Made by a program: the position numbers and the translations under genes | Source of the DNA: Teratosphaeria epicoccoides | Lineage: Eukaryota > Ascomycota > Dothideomycetes > Mycosphaerellales > Teratosphaeriaceae | Assembly (NCBI GenBank): GCA_021401465.1 | Contig: JADDMT010000198.1 | Location: forward strand, 1-41,504 | Direction of reading: 5' to 3' | DNA: 41,504 nucleotides | Notes under the pieces: generated by a model | Databases searched by the model: none | What the model was told of the DNA's origin: nothing | What the model saw: the letters and a program-made list of their open reading frames with translations, nothing else | In this document: positions 31,453-41,504 of the stretch, one piece after another | Layout: each line of letters starts with the position of its first letter | Position numbering within the stretch: the first letter of the stretch is position 1

Positions 31453-31849
31453 TGCAGTCTGCGAAAAACAACGACGGCGATGGAGGTATGAGCTTCGGTT
31501 CACGATCTAATTGATCAGTCAATCATCCCACGGGTCATACACGAGATTTGGCAATCGGACTTCTACTGCGTAACTCCGATTAATCAAATAGCCTATCGTA
31601 GCCATGTAGCATTCCTTGCGGCAAGTCATACCCATGTACCGCGTGCCTGGACCCACGGTGGATATTGTTTTTGAATACATTTTGTAGGTAATTTCGAATT
31701 CACATTTCAATGCACGGCCTATTTCATCCTCTTTTCACGGCAGTGGTCAAGCATTATTGAGCGGCGTTTGGACGAGTTTGGAGGCACGAGTGATTCGGAA
31801 TTGGCATGGTCGCAGCAGGAGTTCAGGCAATGTGACTGGCGCTCACATG
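31453..31849. other. Divergent promoter region, GTPase gene and PAN/mucin-like gene
   Basis: This separates the GTPase start (-) from the degraded start of the surface-protein gene (+). No other feature was recognised. Confidence 0.45.
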
Positions 31850-32792
31850 CGCTTCATATCATCATACGTTGCGTAACAATTCTCGCCGTGGCGGCGAGCT
31901 TGGTGAGCTGCACGCCTCCCATCGACTTCTCTGACTAACCACCAGAGCAGATCGTGTCCGTTGCGGCTCAGGCCCAAGTGGTGAGTAGTCCTCTATCACT
32001 CGTGCCGAAGCCTCCGTATAGCAATGTATTCTCCAGGCGAAAATGTACAGGAACGCCGAATCCCAAACCCCTACCATTTAGTTATTCAGGACCCTACACC
32101 GGGATAGGATTTGTCCGGAGCTTTGTGGATACTTGTGGATTTGAATATTATTTACACTGCCGCCGGGAGCTTATCAGCGAGATGGCTTCTACTTTCGAGG
32201 ACGTGGAAGACATATCCTCTTGCATAGAGATCTGTGACAGCTATCCCAGCTGTCACGCAACGGCCATCCGTGAAGGCCGCTGTGCTCTTGCTTCGAACTC
32301 TCAATTGACTAACTATCCTGACGTACCTGGAGTGGCCATTTTACTTCGCGGAAAATTTGTTCGGGACGCGGAGCCAACACAGCTCCGCAGTGAATCACTA
32401 ACGGAGTCGCAAGCGACCCGGATCCTGCGTCGAGCGCCAAGCTCGTCCATTAACGTACGTTACCCGGCGTTCAAGTTGATAGCTTCAGTCCGCTGACATT
32501 CTACCCAGCCCACTGCCGCGACTATAGTTGTCTGCCCTGGCAACAACAATTCGTAATACTCAGATGACTATGGCGCGCTATACTATGTAAGATCGCCAGC
32601 ATGATCAACGACATCTGGGTGAGCTCACAAAACGCAGAGTTCCTGTGCTCATACAAACACCGGGACCAATTCGACCACTTTGTGAGCAATACACAGTTGA
32701 ATGATCCCATTAGTGGACCAGCCGGTTGTCTGATGGATGCGCTGGGTTGAGGTTTTTCCGCCAATCAGTCAACCAGGCCACCGGTAGACGTA

Positions 32793-32832
32793 TTGACTAT
32801 TGACCGCTTGACGTCCTTGACTGCTTGTTGAC
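32793..32832 (+). repeat. Cluster of five TTGAC pentamers
   Basis: TTGAC starts at 32793, 32800, 32808, 32817 and 32828, that is every 7-11 bases. It sits between the second and third Cys modules of the surface-protein gene, and a further copy is at 32910. It may be the remains of a short repeat or a binding-site cluster; nothing shows which. Confidence 0.5.
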
Positions 32833-33329
32833 TGCATCTCGACAGGTATCACTGCTTCTTGGCATGGCAGAGATGAGCGATGATGCTGTTGGCCGCTCAA
32901 GATGTTGGTTTGACTGTCAGTTATTGATGCATCTCGATCGCTTAATGGAATATCGGTTACCGGGCCCAGAGCAACGATCGACCTGTAAACCCAAATCAGT
33001 CGACCGGTTGGCCCATGGATGGGATCAATTCCCAAGTCAGACATTGAGGCTCGTTATTGACCATAGTCAACAGAACCACTTCTGCTTCGGGCTGCATGAC
33101 GCTGAGATGCTGCATGGACTACTATGATGCTTATTCAGGCTGAATTGCCGGTCAGCTGCTGCTCAATGTCAATACTTGCACATTCTTCTACTCGCCTGGT
33201 AACGGGACGACACCTACAACACGTCATACAATATTGCTTACCTGTACTCGACTGCCAGGTCGTCTGTGAGATGATCTCGCAGCACTATCGCCTCGACGAT
33301 TTGCTGACAGACTGCCCCTTCATCAATAG

Positions 33330-33425
33330 GTCTATCTGACAACGCGAACGACGACAACAACAACAACGACCAGTCCAAGTTCAAGGCTAACCACTAGCAC
33401 CCAGACAATTATCCAGACTGCCACA
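33330..33425 (+). other. Thr-rich exon of the surface-protein gene
   Basis: Preceded by a GCTGACAGACTGCCCCTTCA branch and acceptor (CAATAG) and followed by GTATGA, this 96-base exon encodes VYLTTRTTTTTTTTSPSS and continues to IIQTAT. It is the clearest example of the small Thr-rich exons in this gene, and is likely heavily O-glycosylated in an intact product. Confidence 0.6.
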
Positions 33426-35389
33426 GTATGAGGAACTCAAAGACTCTTGGAAGCTACCCTACCATAGTCAGTACTCAGGTCAGCACGTAAGCAATCTCGC
33501 GTTCTAGAGCTTGAAGAGGCCATGGCTGATCTTTTGATAGTACCGTGCAAACGTTCACGACTACGTCAGTCTCGAATCAGCCAGGTAAGCCCGCGAAATT
33601 TTGATGGTGTTTTGCATGTGCAGAGTTTCAGACGCCATCTACTGATGTTCAATGAGAACCCACGTTGGATCAAAATTGTTTGGCATTGCGAGCGAGCTTT
33701 CGTGAAATGAGTAGCGCACCTGCGTGGACCTCCGTTCCCTTCATCTGCGACGGCAACCGGAGGGTCAGCAATTGAGGCAAGCGGCTCCTCTGCGAGGCAC
33801 ACCAGCGAGAGGTCCGAAACAGACACGCTGTCTGAAAGTCTGGACGGCATCAAATGATGAGATCAGTCATTCAATTATGTTATAGTAGACTGGATTACGC
33901 TCGTCAACACAACTGATTGACTGATGGACCTGCCGGCTGCTCATTTAGGTTGATCTGATCGATATCGCTTTCACTCAAGCTGCCAACCGCCTTGCTCAAT
34001 TCGTCAGCTGACGGATCCAATGACGCTCCTTTCGGATCCTCATTCCGACTGCCTGTCTAAAAAGCAGTGTCAGAAGCGGTTCTGGTCAAACATCCATTTC
34101 TTGAAGGGCACCAGCAGTTCAGGGACAGCAACTCGCCCCTTGCCGATACTCAAAGTCAAACCGCTTCCAATCGAATGTTTCCTTAAGTGGGCTGCACCAG
34201 ACGCTGATGTGAAGTCTACAGCATCAACGATCGTCTCCTCCCAACCTGCGAGCACTGTAGTGAGCACGCAGGTTTCCACCTGCTCCACTAGCTGCCCCGT
34301 CACAACGACCATTGTCTCGACGGCTCCAGGTGAGTCCCGTACTCACGTGACGAAAATTGGCAGGGAGTAGCATAGTGAGCTTTAGTCACTCGGCCTCCAT
34401 CAACAGTTCAGCTGGTCAATTGCATGGTCCCGTTGCTCAAAGTCGGATGCGGATCTGCCTTTCTATCGCGAGGACGAGATGTCGATTGCGTGTTCACATG
34501 GGACCAGATCGAGCAGTCAGTCGATCCAGGAAAGCTTACCAACGTCCGACGGGCACTACATCAACGTATACCTCCGTGTCGTACGTCACGACCACTGTTG
34601 TTTCTACGACACGGCTCAGGCTGCATGCTCCGAGACCATCCTTATGTTGCTAACACTTATGGTAGCAATACTTCACATCCACATTGCCAGCTACTACTGT
34701 GACCTATACGCAGCCCGCATCTACGTTAGTATCTAGTCACGGGATCACCGTGACGATACCAGCATGTAAGTCAACTTGCCTCTTGGAAGAACGTTGGGTG
34801 AGAAGATTCGCCGTAAGGGGGAGCCACCTCCTGCTTAATTCGCTCTTGCGCGAACATAACTTGATCGTCTCGCTCCACACTTCTTGTGATCGGTGAATTG
34901 GCGATCGAGCAAAGTTCATACTTGCCACTGAAGTCTTGAGCTCGGGCCAAACAACAGCTACTGCCTTCGCACAAGATCTCCCTTTGCTCCAAGACATGTT
35001 CGATTTTACAAACCTTACACGGTAGAACCACATCGATGGAGGATCGTCGAGTTGCTGCCCATGCCTTTGGAGGGCCAAATTGGGGGCGGCTCATCTACGG
35101 CTCGAGGGCTTGATTCCCGTACCATTGCTGACAGAAGCTGCTGCTAGCGACGAGCAATGTGACCAGTACTCAGCCGGTATCGACGATCTACCAAACGATC
35201 ACGTCTTAATATCCAGTCACGTTCGATTTTGGGAGATTGCTTTGACGACTACAGCTTCTGCTGGTACGATCACGAGCGTCTCTTACTCGACAACGACTGA
35301 ATCGACCACGCTTTTTTCGACAGCCATTTTCACGTTAGTGCGGACGTCACCTCCACTGAGCCTGCATCGACCGCCGCGGTTAAGCAAAA

Positions 35390-35868
35390 CAATACAGTCA
35401 TCACGAGTCTTCCAGCGCAGACTGTGCGATTAACATACGTCAGCTCGTATGCTGCCACGAGCAGCTTTCCTGTGACTACGACTCTACCATTGGTAAGTCT
35501 TCCCAGAGAAGATTCTGCGGGCGTAGGCTAACAGGACATCATCAGCCCTATGTAACGACTGAAACAGTCATAAGCAGTTTTGCCGTCAACGTAACCCAGA
35601 CACTAACCACGCAGGAAAATTTTACAGAAACTAGCATTATCGAGGAGACCGCTACTGCTCCTGGACCAACGGTCACGACAACTGCCGCTGGCCCGACTCC
35701 GACGAGCGTAACCGAACAGACGACAACGGTAGAGGGACACACAGTCACGGCAACCCAACAAGGTGGAAGAGTATATACTCACCTGCATCCTCACTTTTGC
35801 TGACAATCTACCAGGGTCAACATTCGTATCAACTGTCAATCGGGTCGTCTATGTGACTCAGACTGTGT
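35390..35868 (+). other. Thr-rich exon group with three clear introns
   Basis: Three blocks are joined by introns. NNTVITSLPAQTVRLTYVSS continues to TTTLPL at about 35492, followed by GTAAGT. PYVTTETVISSFAVNVTQ (from 35546) continues to TVTATQQ near 35760. After an intron ending TTGCTGACAATCTACCAG (35816), GSTFVSTVNRVVYVTQT ends at a GTGTAAGC donor near 35868. The canonical splice signals show that this part was shaped as an expressed gene. Confidence 0.55.
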
Positions 35869-35953
35869 AAGCTTGACGATGATCTATATACTTGGTTGGA
35901 TGGAGACTCATTAGTATGTAGATCGAGAACAAAATCGTCAAGTCTGAGCTTCC

Positions 35954-36873
35954 TTGTATCATCCGCTCCAAATTCAAGTCTGCCCTCGACTGCAAACAGC
36001 AGCTCGGACGCCTTGTCGTCCGTCCCATTTCGGGACGACGACAGAGACATCTAGCCCCGGCGGAAATCATACGTACTCCACTTCCGCCACAGATCAGAAT
36101 GCCTCGATCAGCCAGACGATAAATCTCCTATCATCCCCGACCTATACCCCATCAGTATTATCAAGCTGAAACGTGACGAGCAGCACTGCATTGACCGGAC
36201 CGACTTCATTGGCATCCTTGACGGCGCTTTCAAGCTCCAGTGACCCAGCATCAATAGCCTCAGCATCATCAACAGACAACGCATCCGACATCTTAGCACT
36301 GTCCTCATCATCATCGACCAAATGGTCTTTTGAAATCTCACCGTCTCCTACTTCATACAACCCAACATCACGCATTCAACAGACAATCATTACCTCCAGT
36401 CCTGCTCCAACATCGCCACCAGATAGCACTCGAACCAATACATCAACCAGCAATTCCACACACATCTCTTCCAGCCGTTCAGCATCCGACACAAGTTCAA
36501 CCAGCATTCCTTCCACGCCAGACATAAATCTGTCAGGCCAACACCACAGCTTCCATCCCCAGCAGTGCAACAACTTCCAGCAACAACGCATCGTCCTCAG
36601 TCTCAACTTCATCTTCCAACAACACATTCTCGATCCAGTCTTCGATCATAGCAGCCACTTTTCCAGGATCGTCAGTCTCTGCCAGCGCTTCGCTCGCCCC
36701 GTCTCAAACTTCCACAGACCAAGTCAGCCCGAGCGATACAAGTATCACCTCATTTATTACAGGAGCAGGCTCAGCGACTCAACATCCAGCAGCACCCGCA
36801 ACATCCTCCTCGCAAAGCAACGTGACTACATCAACGCTCGCATCAGCATCTGCAGTGTCATCATGCTCAACAG
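35954..36873 (+). other. Ser/Thr-rich exon with a stop and a frame switch
   Basis: The reading frame encodes a Ser/Thr/Ala-rich stretch broken by TGA at 36167-36169. The low-complexity reading continues in the same frame (NVTSSTALTGPTSLASLTAL) to about 36536, then moves to the next frame (ANTTASIPSSATTSSNNASS) through SAVSSCSTG at 36873. The shared composition on both sides shows the shift to be a one-base indel. Confidence 0.6.
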
Positions 36874-37318
36874 GTCAAGAATACGAGTTCGTCACTCTCC
36901 GCTTTGCAAGCGTGCAGCCACTAACAAATCGCTAGATATACCAACTCTTCATCTGGAAGCCAATACACAGTCCAATGCAACCAGACAGACCTACGAAGGC
37001 GTTGTCGGCGCTTCATTCTATGTACCATCGGCGGAAGAATGCGTCACTGCTTGCAGCGCTCATCCACTATGCCAAGGTGTGGGACATAAGACTACTAGCG
37101 GAGTTTGCGATGAGTATTGTAGGTTGCATCGAAATGATTGAATTTGAGTCCAGATGGTGATTGCTGTTTCAGCTGCATACGAGCCCTCAAGTGGCTCTCA
37201 GTCAAAGTCATTTGTTCTTGCCTAAGTCCAAGGAAGGGCCGCCAGAGCGCGGAGCGCGGTTTCTTCGAGGATATATGCCGTTTCGACAGTCTATGTCTCT
37301 GCTAGCGCTGTCACGACA

Positions 37319-38200
37319 GTGCCGCCATCAAGCGTGGCGAACGACACCGCAGCCGATGCCGCTTTTGGATCGACAAGTCAGACTGCCAGCAACTCACAGA
37401 CATCCTCCAACTGGGGGTCTGCGCCCGCTGGAACTGGCGCTCAAGCACCCATTTCTGGCACAGCAGGCAGCACATCCGCAAATTCTTCGAACCCATCCGC
37501 GACAGCCATTGGCATTCTGCAGTCATTGTCCTGGTCAGACACCGCTTCTACTCCGCTGCTCTCTCAATCATCTTTCGGAACGACTCTGCTCACAGCAGCA
37601 ACCTCCTCGAACAGTAACACCGCTAGGCCTAACTCAGACAGCTCGTCCCAGCTATGCTCCTCAGCAGCTGAGGTCAATTCCTTTTTCGCCTCTCCCAACC
37701 TATCCTCTCTATCCACATCCCTCTTCACATCATCTCACCCCTCATCGACCCCCCTCGACCCAACAATCAATCCCTGTCCAACTTTAAACAAAACAAGAGC
37801 CAGCGATGCAAGAAACGTAACTTGCACAATCCAGTGCGACACCACTCACAGCGGCTCCTCAGCGAGCGCCACGACTATGCGTCGACGAGCGGCTGATACA
37901 CTAGCAAGTTGCATGGTCCTCTGCGATGCGTCAAGTCTGTGTTTAGCTGTGACGGTGAGCATGGAGGGGCAATGTACGCTCTACAGCTCCTTGGAACGCT
38001 CGACTTACGTTCCAGGCGTTCTTGGGGCGCACAAGGGTATTGTGAGTCCGATTCAGGGTGTAGGCGGGACAGGGACTGCCAGTCTGGCGGGCTCGACCGG
38101 CTTTGGCACCACTACAGCAGCGGGCAGTGGAGCGGCGGTATCGTCGAGGGCTACGACTTCCGCGAATGTGGTTACGGTGTTTGTGAAGCCGTCGACTTGC
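37319..38200 (+). other. Ser-rich linker and last PAN/Apple-like module
   Basis: The frame continues from TVYVSASAVTTVPPSSVAND into a Ser/Thr-rich linker, then NPCPTLNKTRASDARNVTC and LASCMVLCDASSLCLAVTVS with the spaced Cys pattern of PAN/Apple domains, ending QCTLYSSLERSTYVPGVLG. After about 38200 a neighbouring frame carries KVYTKIDCTTTKTVRPAE, the type of C-terminal segment expected here, so one more frame change separates them. Confidence 0.55.
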
Positions 38201-38361
38201 GGTGTGCGGAAGCACGAGGAAAGTGTACACGAAGATCGACTGCACGACAACAAAGACAGTCCGGCCGGCTGAAATGGGCGTTTGAAGGTGACCGAAGTCA
38301 CTCACGCTCGTTCCTGGAGCGACATTGGGACAGCTCGACTCGCACCTGCCTGCATCCATGA

Positions 38362-41300
38362 TTCGAGGGGTGTGAGTAGTCTTGCAAGCCGCGATTGCGA
38401 CTCACTTCGAGGACCGGTTGATTGACTCGTCAACGGACAACATCAGTTTGACAATGTCAGCCGCGGTCGGAGAGCTACGACTGGTTTTCGCTGTGGCCAG
38501 AAGTATGGCTGCCCTCGTCATCCAGACCTCAATGGTCTCAACAGGCGTCTGCAGTATCGACAAACGATCAATGATGGCGACAAACACTCAACGAGGTCAA
38601 CAAGCAGTTAGCTATGTGAACCAAAAGTCAGCTGTGTCAACAAGCACCTAAAAGCTCAGGACCTCTTCGCGCGTTTACAAAGACGGCCTGATCCTTTCCA
38701 AGATGATTGCGGGATTCAAAGGTACATCAGGTGCAGCAGCACGGCAGCTGTCTTCCGATAGAAATGGGTATCAGCACGATCGTCCTGTCACGGGTAGAAG
38801 ACGCTCAGACACGCAAGCGTACCATCGAACACAATCAGCCGGGCAGAGCGACGAGAACGACGCCGAAGATACGAGTGTGTGCCCTGAATGTGGGTTAAAC
38901 CTGCATCCTGCTTTGCCTAGCGACTCGTTGCTCGTTGCTCTTCTCTTGGATGACGCAGTCGGCTTCGTCTCGACACTGCTCTTTGGTGAGGATGAATTCG
39001 AGGGGCTGTACATCGGCGGATACAAATGTCCAAGAGCGGTCTCATATTGAATGTCTGGTTGCAAATCAGCTTTGGCATGCACTGCGCCCAGCCGTGGACT
39101 ACCTCTGGACGTTTCTCGATACGGCGAGCTGTTCTGAGGTGTTTGGGTCTCTGAGAGCGGCGACCTGTATGAGGCGCTCTTGGACAGCGGTGATTGGTCT
39201 CCGAATGGTCTCTGAAGAGAGAGGCAGATCGAGGGCATTGACTGCCTGCAGGGCTGGAGGTTGGACTGATCCTCAGAGAGCGTTGCCGGCGATTTCTGCT
39301 GACCTGAGCAACAGACTAAGCAGAGTCAGATATTATTAGATACGATTCAAACAATATCGCGCTGACTGATTATGGAGGTACCCTACCTGAAGCAAAGGCG
39401 ACGAACTGCGTTCGTCTCATTCACATATCCAGACAAGAAGTCGATAATTAATTGAGCAGAGACACTACACAAGAGTGGAGGACTTGCTCCCAGGGTAGAC
39501 ATCTAATCGAGACCGAATGCACGCAGGGGGCTAGTGTACTGGTCCTCAGCGTCTAGACTTCTGGGTCAGATCATCTACAGCTGTCAAAAAGCCTGCAGGC
39601 TGTATTTGGACGCTCCAGAGTGGAGCCATGCCCATGTGGTGCTGTCCACTGCGTCTAGGAGAAACTGGCGGGCGCTTCGACCTGACGCATTTGTGCTACA
39701 TCTGCACTGGTGAGGCGTATCTGCGTTCCGTTAATAGTAACAAACTCCTCGTCTATGCCGAACTGGGCAATTTATACTCCACCACGCTCGACTATCCGCG
39801 AGGGCTAAGGTACAGAAGCACATGACGAGAACGCATACTCAGGTTGGCGGCTATTTCATCGCCTAGCCTGTGACTTCTGGCCACGCAACGAACGGATGCA
39901 TAGCCTCGTTGGCTCGACAGTGTCTACTTACGACGATGCGCGGTTACACAGCGATGTGGTGTGCAGATTGGTCGCGCCGATCTTTCGAGGCGCCGACGGA
40001 TGGTGGTGCCCAAGCTTGTAAAGGCACTACGAGGGCACTGGTTGAACGCGAGAGGCGTCAGGGCTGTGCAAATTGACAGACAGCGGTCAAAGGCCAGCGC
40101 AGAGCGGTAGATCATCGACTTGCATTGGTCGGAACAGCTCTGAAAGCTGCCAGTCCTCCCCACCTATCCACAAGGATTCGCGATAGAATGTGATCTATAA
40201 GGAGCGGAGCACGAAGCAAACCCTGCATCATGGTGCTGCATATCTTTTAGTGCATGAAAGCTGCAGGTGGGTTCCACGTGTCTAGCACTTCTTGCGGGAC
40301 ACAGCGCACGTTGCACAATGCTGCATTGTTGTGTTGTCTTTCGACTAGGTCCAGACGCAGACTGGGTGCGTCGATCAAGCAGCCGTGTCATCCGCGGCCA
40401 TGCAAGCTGCACTGGCCAGCAGGCAGTCCGTTGAGGCCGGAGGCGAGGGGACGAATTCTTCTGCTCGATGTCGCAAACGTCGATGTGGCGACTCGCTGTA
40501 CACGGAGCAATCGTGCGCGGCTAGAGACTACGTTCGGTTGCATGAACCGTCCGATCGGCTGCTGCTGCCGGGGGCTGGGGGCTTTTGGAGTTGCTGAAAT
40601 TTTCAATCCCCTGCTGAACCTGGGAAGCATCCTGGTCGTCGCGTGGCAGTTGCATCGATAGTTCTTGTCGTAGTGCCGCGGGTAGAGGATAGTCTCTGAT
40701 GCCGAGGCCGGTCTTGGTGTCACAGTTTGCAGTGCGGACGGCTTTCGAATGGCTGTCTGCTGCTGGCAAGTCGTCCACGCAATCGTTTCATCCAGTAGCC
40801 TCCCGAGTTTCATGCTGCGTCCCGGGAGCTCTCTGACAAGCATTGGCAAGACGAGTTCCAGGTCATGCCTCCCCGCAAATCGTGTATGCCGGTGCGATTC
40901 CCTGCTACACATCATGTCAATGGCTCACTGTCCCTTCAACACTCCCTGAACCAAGCGCATCCACGCGCTCCACGCGAGAACCTCGCGAACGCATCGTCAT
41001 GAAGAGCTCTGAGTGGTTGCGAGCTCCATGCAGACTATGCGTAGGCACGAACCTGGGCCCTAGTAGCCCAGCAAAACCCGAAGAACTGCAGCACAAGCAA
41101 CATTTCGACCAATGATGAGGCATTATCGAGAATGGAGTTGTGAGCGACCGCTCTGGCGGTCATCCGCCGCGACATAGAGAAGTGTGAAACCATGCCAGCA
41201 CCCCCATACCAGCTGGGATGGGACAGCGCATCGGCCGACCGCCTCAACATGGCCATTCGGCCGCATTGACCGCGGACCGATGCAGAGCCGCCGTCGGACG

Positions 41301-41451
41301 CCGGCACAAGCGCATGAAGTCGTCGCGATTGCGTTCCCGTGATCGCTGACCCGGGTCGAGCTCACCAACCGAGTCGACGGCGTGCTAACCAGGTTCGCGA
41401 CAGAACGTTGCTTTGACGAGTTGTAGCAGGCAGTGCTGTCCGTATGCTCCG
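38362..41451. other. Region without a convincing gene
   Basis: The first 300 bases (38380-38655) contain short Thr/Ser-type phrases such as VIQTSMVSTGVCS and SAVSTST, and look like further eroded repeats of the surface-protein type. Open frames at 38703-39050 (+) and 38771-39238 (-) overlap, and neither shows a domain. From 39340 to the end only short frames occur. No rRNA, tRNA or transposon motif was recognised. Confidence 0.45.

Positions 41452-41504
<53 letters not shown>
41452..41504 (+). repeat. Pure poly-C tract at window end
   Basis: 53 consecutive C residues run to the last base. Together with the C tract at position 1 this puts a homopolymer on both window edges, which fits a contig whose assembly stopped at such tracts or carries artefactual homopolymer ends. 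Confidence 0.95.

Larger units (their letters stand above)
31847..38361 (+). pseudogene. Multi-exon secreted PAN/Apple-module, Ser/Thr-rich (mucin-like) protein gene, apparently decayed
   Basis: A signal-peptide-like segment (IIRCVTILAVAASL, from about 31858) precedes a GTGAGC...CTGACTAACC...GAGCAG intron, then a Cys module (FEYYLHCRRE, SSCIEICDSYPSCHA; 31951-32454). A 54-nt intron (32455-32508) leads to a second Cys start (IVVCPGNNNS). A third module near 33100-33240 reads NVNTCTFFYSPGNGTTPTT. Thr/Val-rich exons separated by short introns follow from 33330 to about 35870 (for example TTRTTTTTTTTSPSSRLTT), then a long Ser-rich stretch (about 35954-36880), a Cys module (SFYVPSAEECVTACSAHPLC), another Ser-rich stretch and a last Cys module (about 37770-38040). 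Such architecture fits a cell-wall or secreted glycoprotein. Lesions: the only nearby ATG (31847) is out of frame with the signal peptide; in-frame stops at 32554, 33141, 36167 and 37223; frame switches near 36537, 36985 and 38200. Confidence 0.65.

Noticed and set aside
31981..32036. Possible 56-nt intron (GTGAGT...CTCCAG) at the start of the first Cys module
   Set aside because: Removing it shifts the frame into a stop shortly after, while the unspliced frame reads straight into the Cys module, so it was not used.
38703..39238. Two overlapping frames on opposite strands
   Set aside because: Neither has a recognisable domain, and they compete for the same bases; not enough to call either a gene.

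Overview
The window looks like nuclear DNA of a filamentous ascomycete (Pezizomycotina, most likely a Dothideomycete). The evidence is short introns of about 50-56 nt with GT...CTRAY...YAG signals, fungal-style Cdc4, Ncs6, Vps60, Pcl-type cyclin and CM1-motif proteins, genes on both strands without operons, and long low-density spacers. No rRNA, tRNA, CRISPR array or intact transposon was recognised. The assignment is by eye, without database searches. Both ends of the window run into poly-C tracts, so it may be a complete contig.

Layout. 1-1.8 kb: remnant of an SMP-30/gluconolactonase-like gene (-), then a two-exon gene for a 77-aa ZNF706-like zinc-finger protein (-). 2.6-6.0 kb: the SCF ubiquitin-ligase receptor Cdc4 (-), with an F-box and WD40 repeats. 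7.1-7.7 kb: an MDP-1 type HAD phosphatase (-). 7.7-11.5 kb: no gene recognised. 11.6-14.2 kb: a centrosomin-motif (CM1/Cnn_1N) protein (+) preceded by a TATA box. 15.5-16.7 kb: a cis-prenyltransferase, dehydrodolichyl diphosphate synthase (-). 17.2-18.3 kb: a multi-pass membrane protein (-) with an in-frame stop. 18.9-20.3 kb: the tRNA wobble-uridine thiolase Ncs6/Ctu1 (+), divergent from the membrane gene. 21.2-22.4 kb: a Pcl-type G1 cyclin (-) with six CAATAG/CTATTG sites upstream. 22.4-28.4 kb: gene-poor, with an eroded MFS (Dal5/ACS-type) transporter at about 26.8-27.5 kb. 28.4-29.1 kb: the ESCRT-III-like protein Vps60 (+). 29.9-31.5 kb: a GNAT-like fragment (+) converging tail to tail on a mitochondrial-type EngB/YihA GTPase (-). 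31.85-38.36 kb: a long, multi-exon PAN/Apple-module and Ser/Thr-rich (mucin-like) secreted-protein gene that appears to be decayed. 38.4-41.5 kb: no gene recognised.

The intact genes are housekeeping functions (cell-cycle proteolysis, G1 cyclin, spindle-pole or MTOC biology, protein glycosylation lipid, tRNA thiolation, endosomal sorting, organelle ribosome assembly) and do not form a pathway cluster. The accessory part is a set of eroded genes (lactonase, MFS transporter, PAN/mucin-like surface protein, possibly the membrane protein and GNAT). The most notable is the surface-protein gene, whose Thr-rich blocks sit on small exons separated by introns and which carries several stops and frameshifts.
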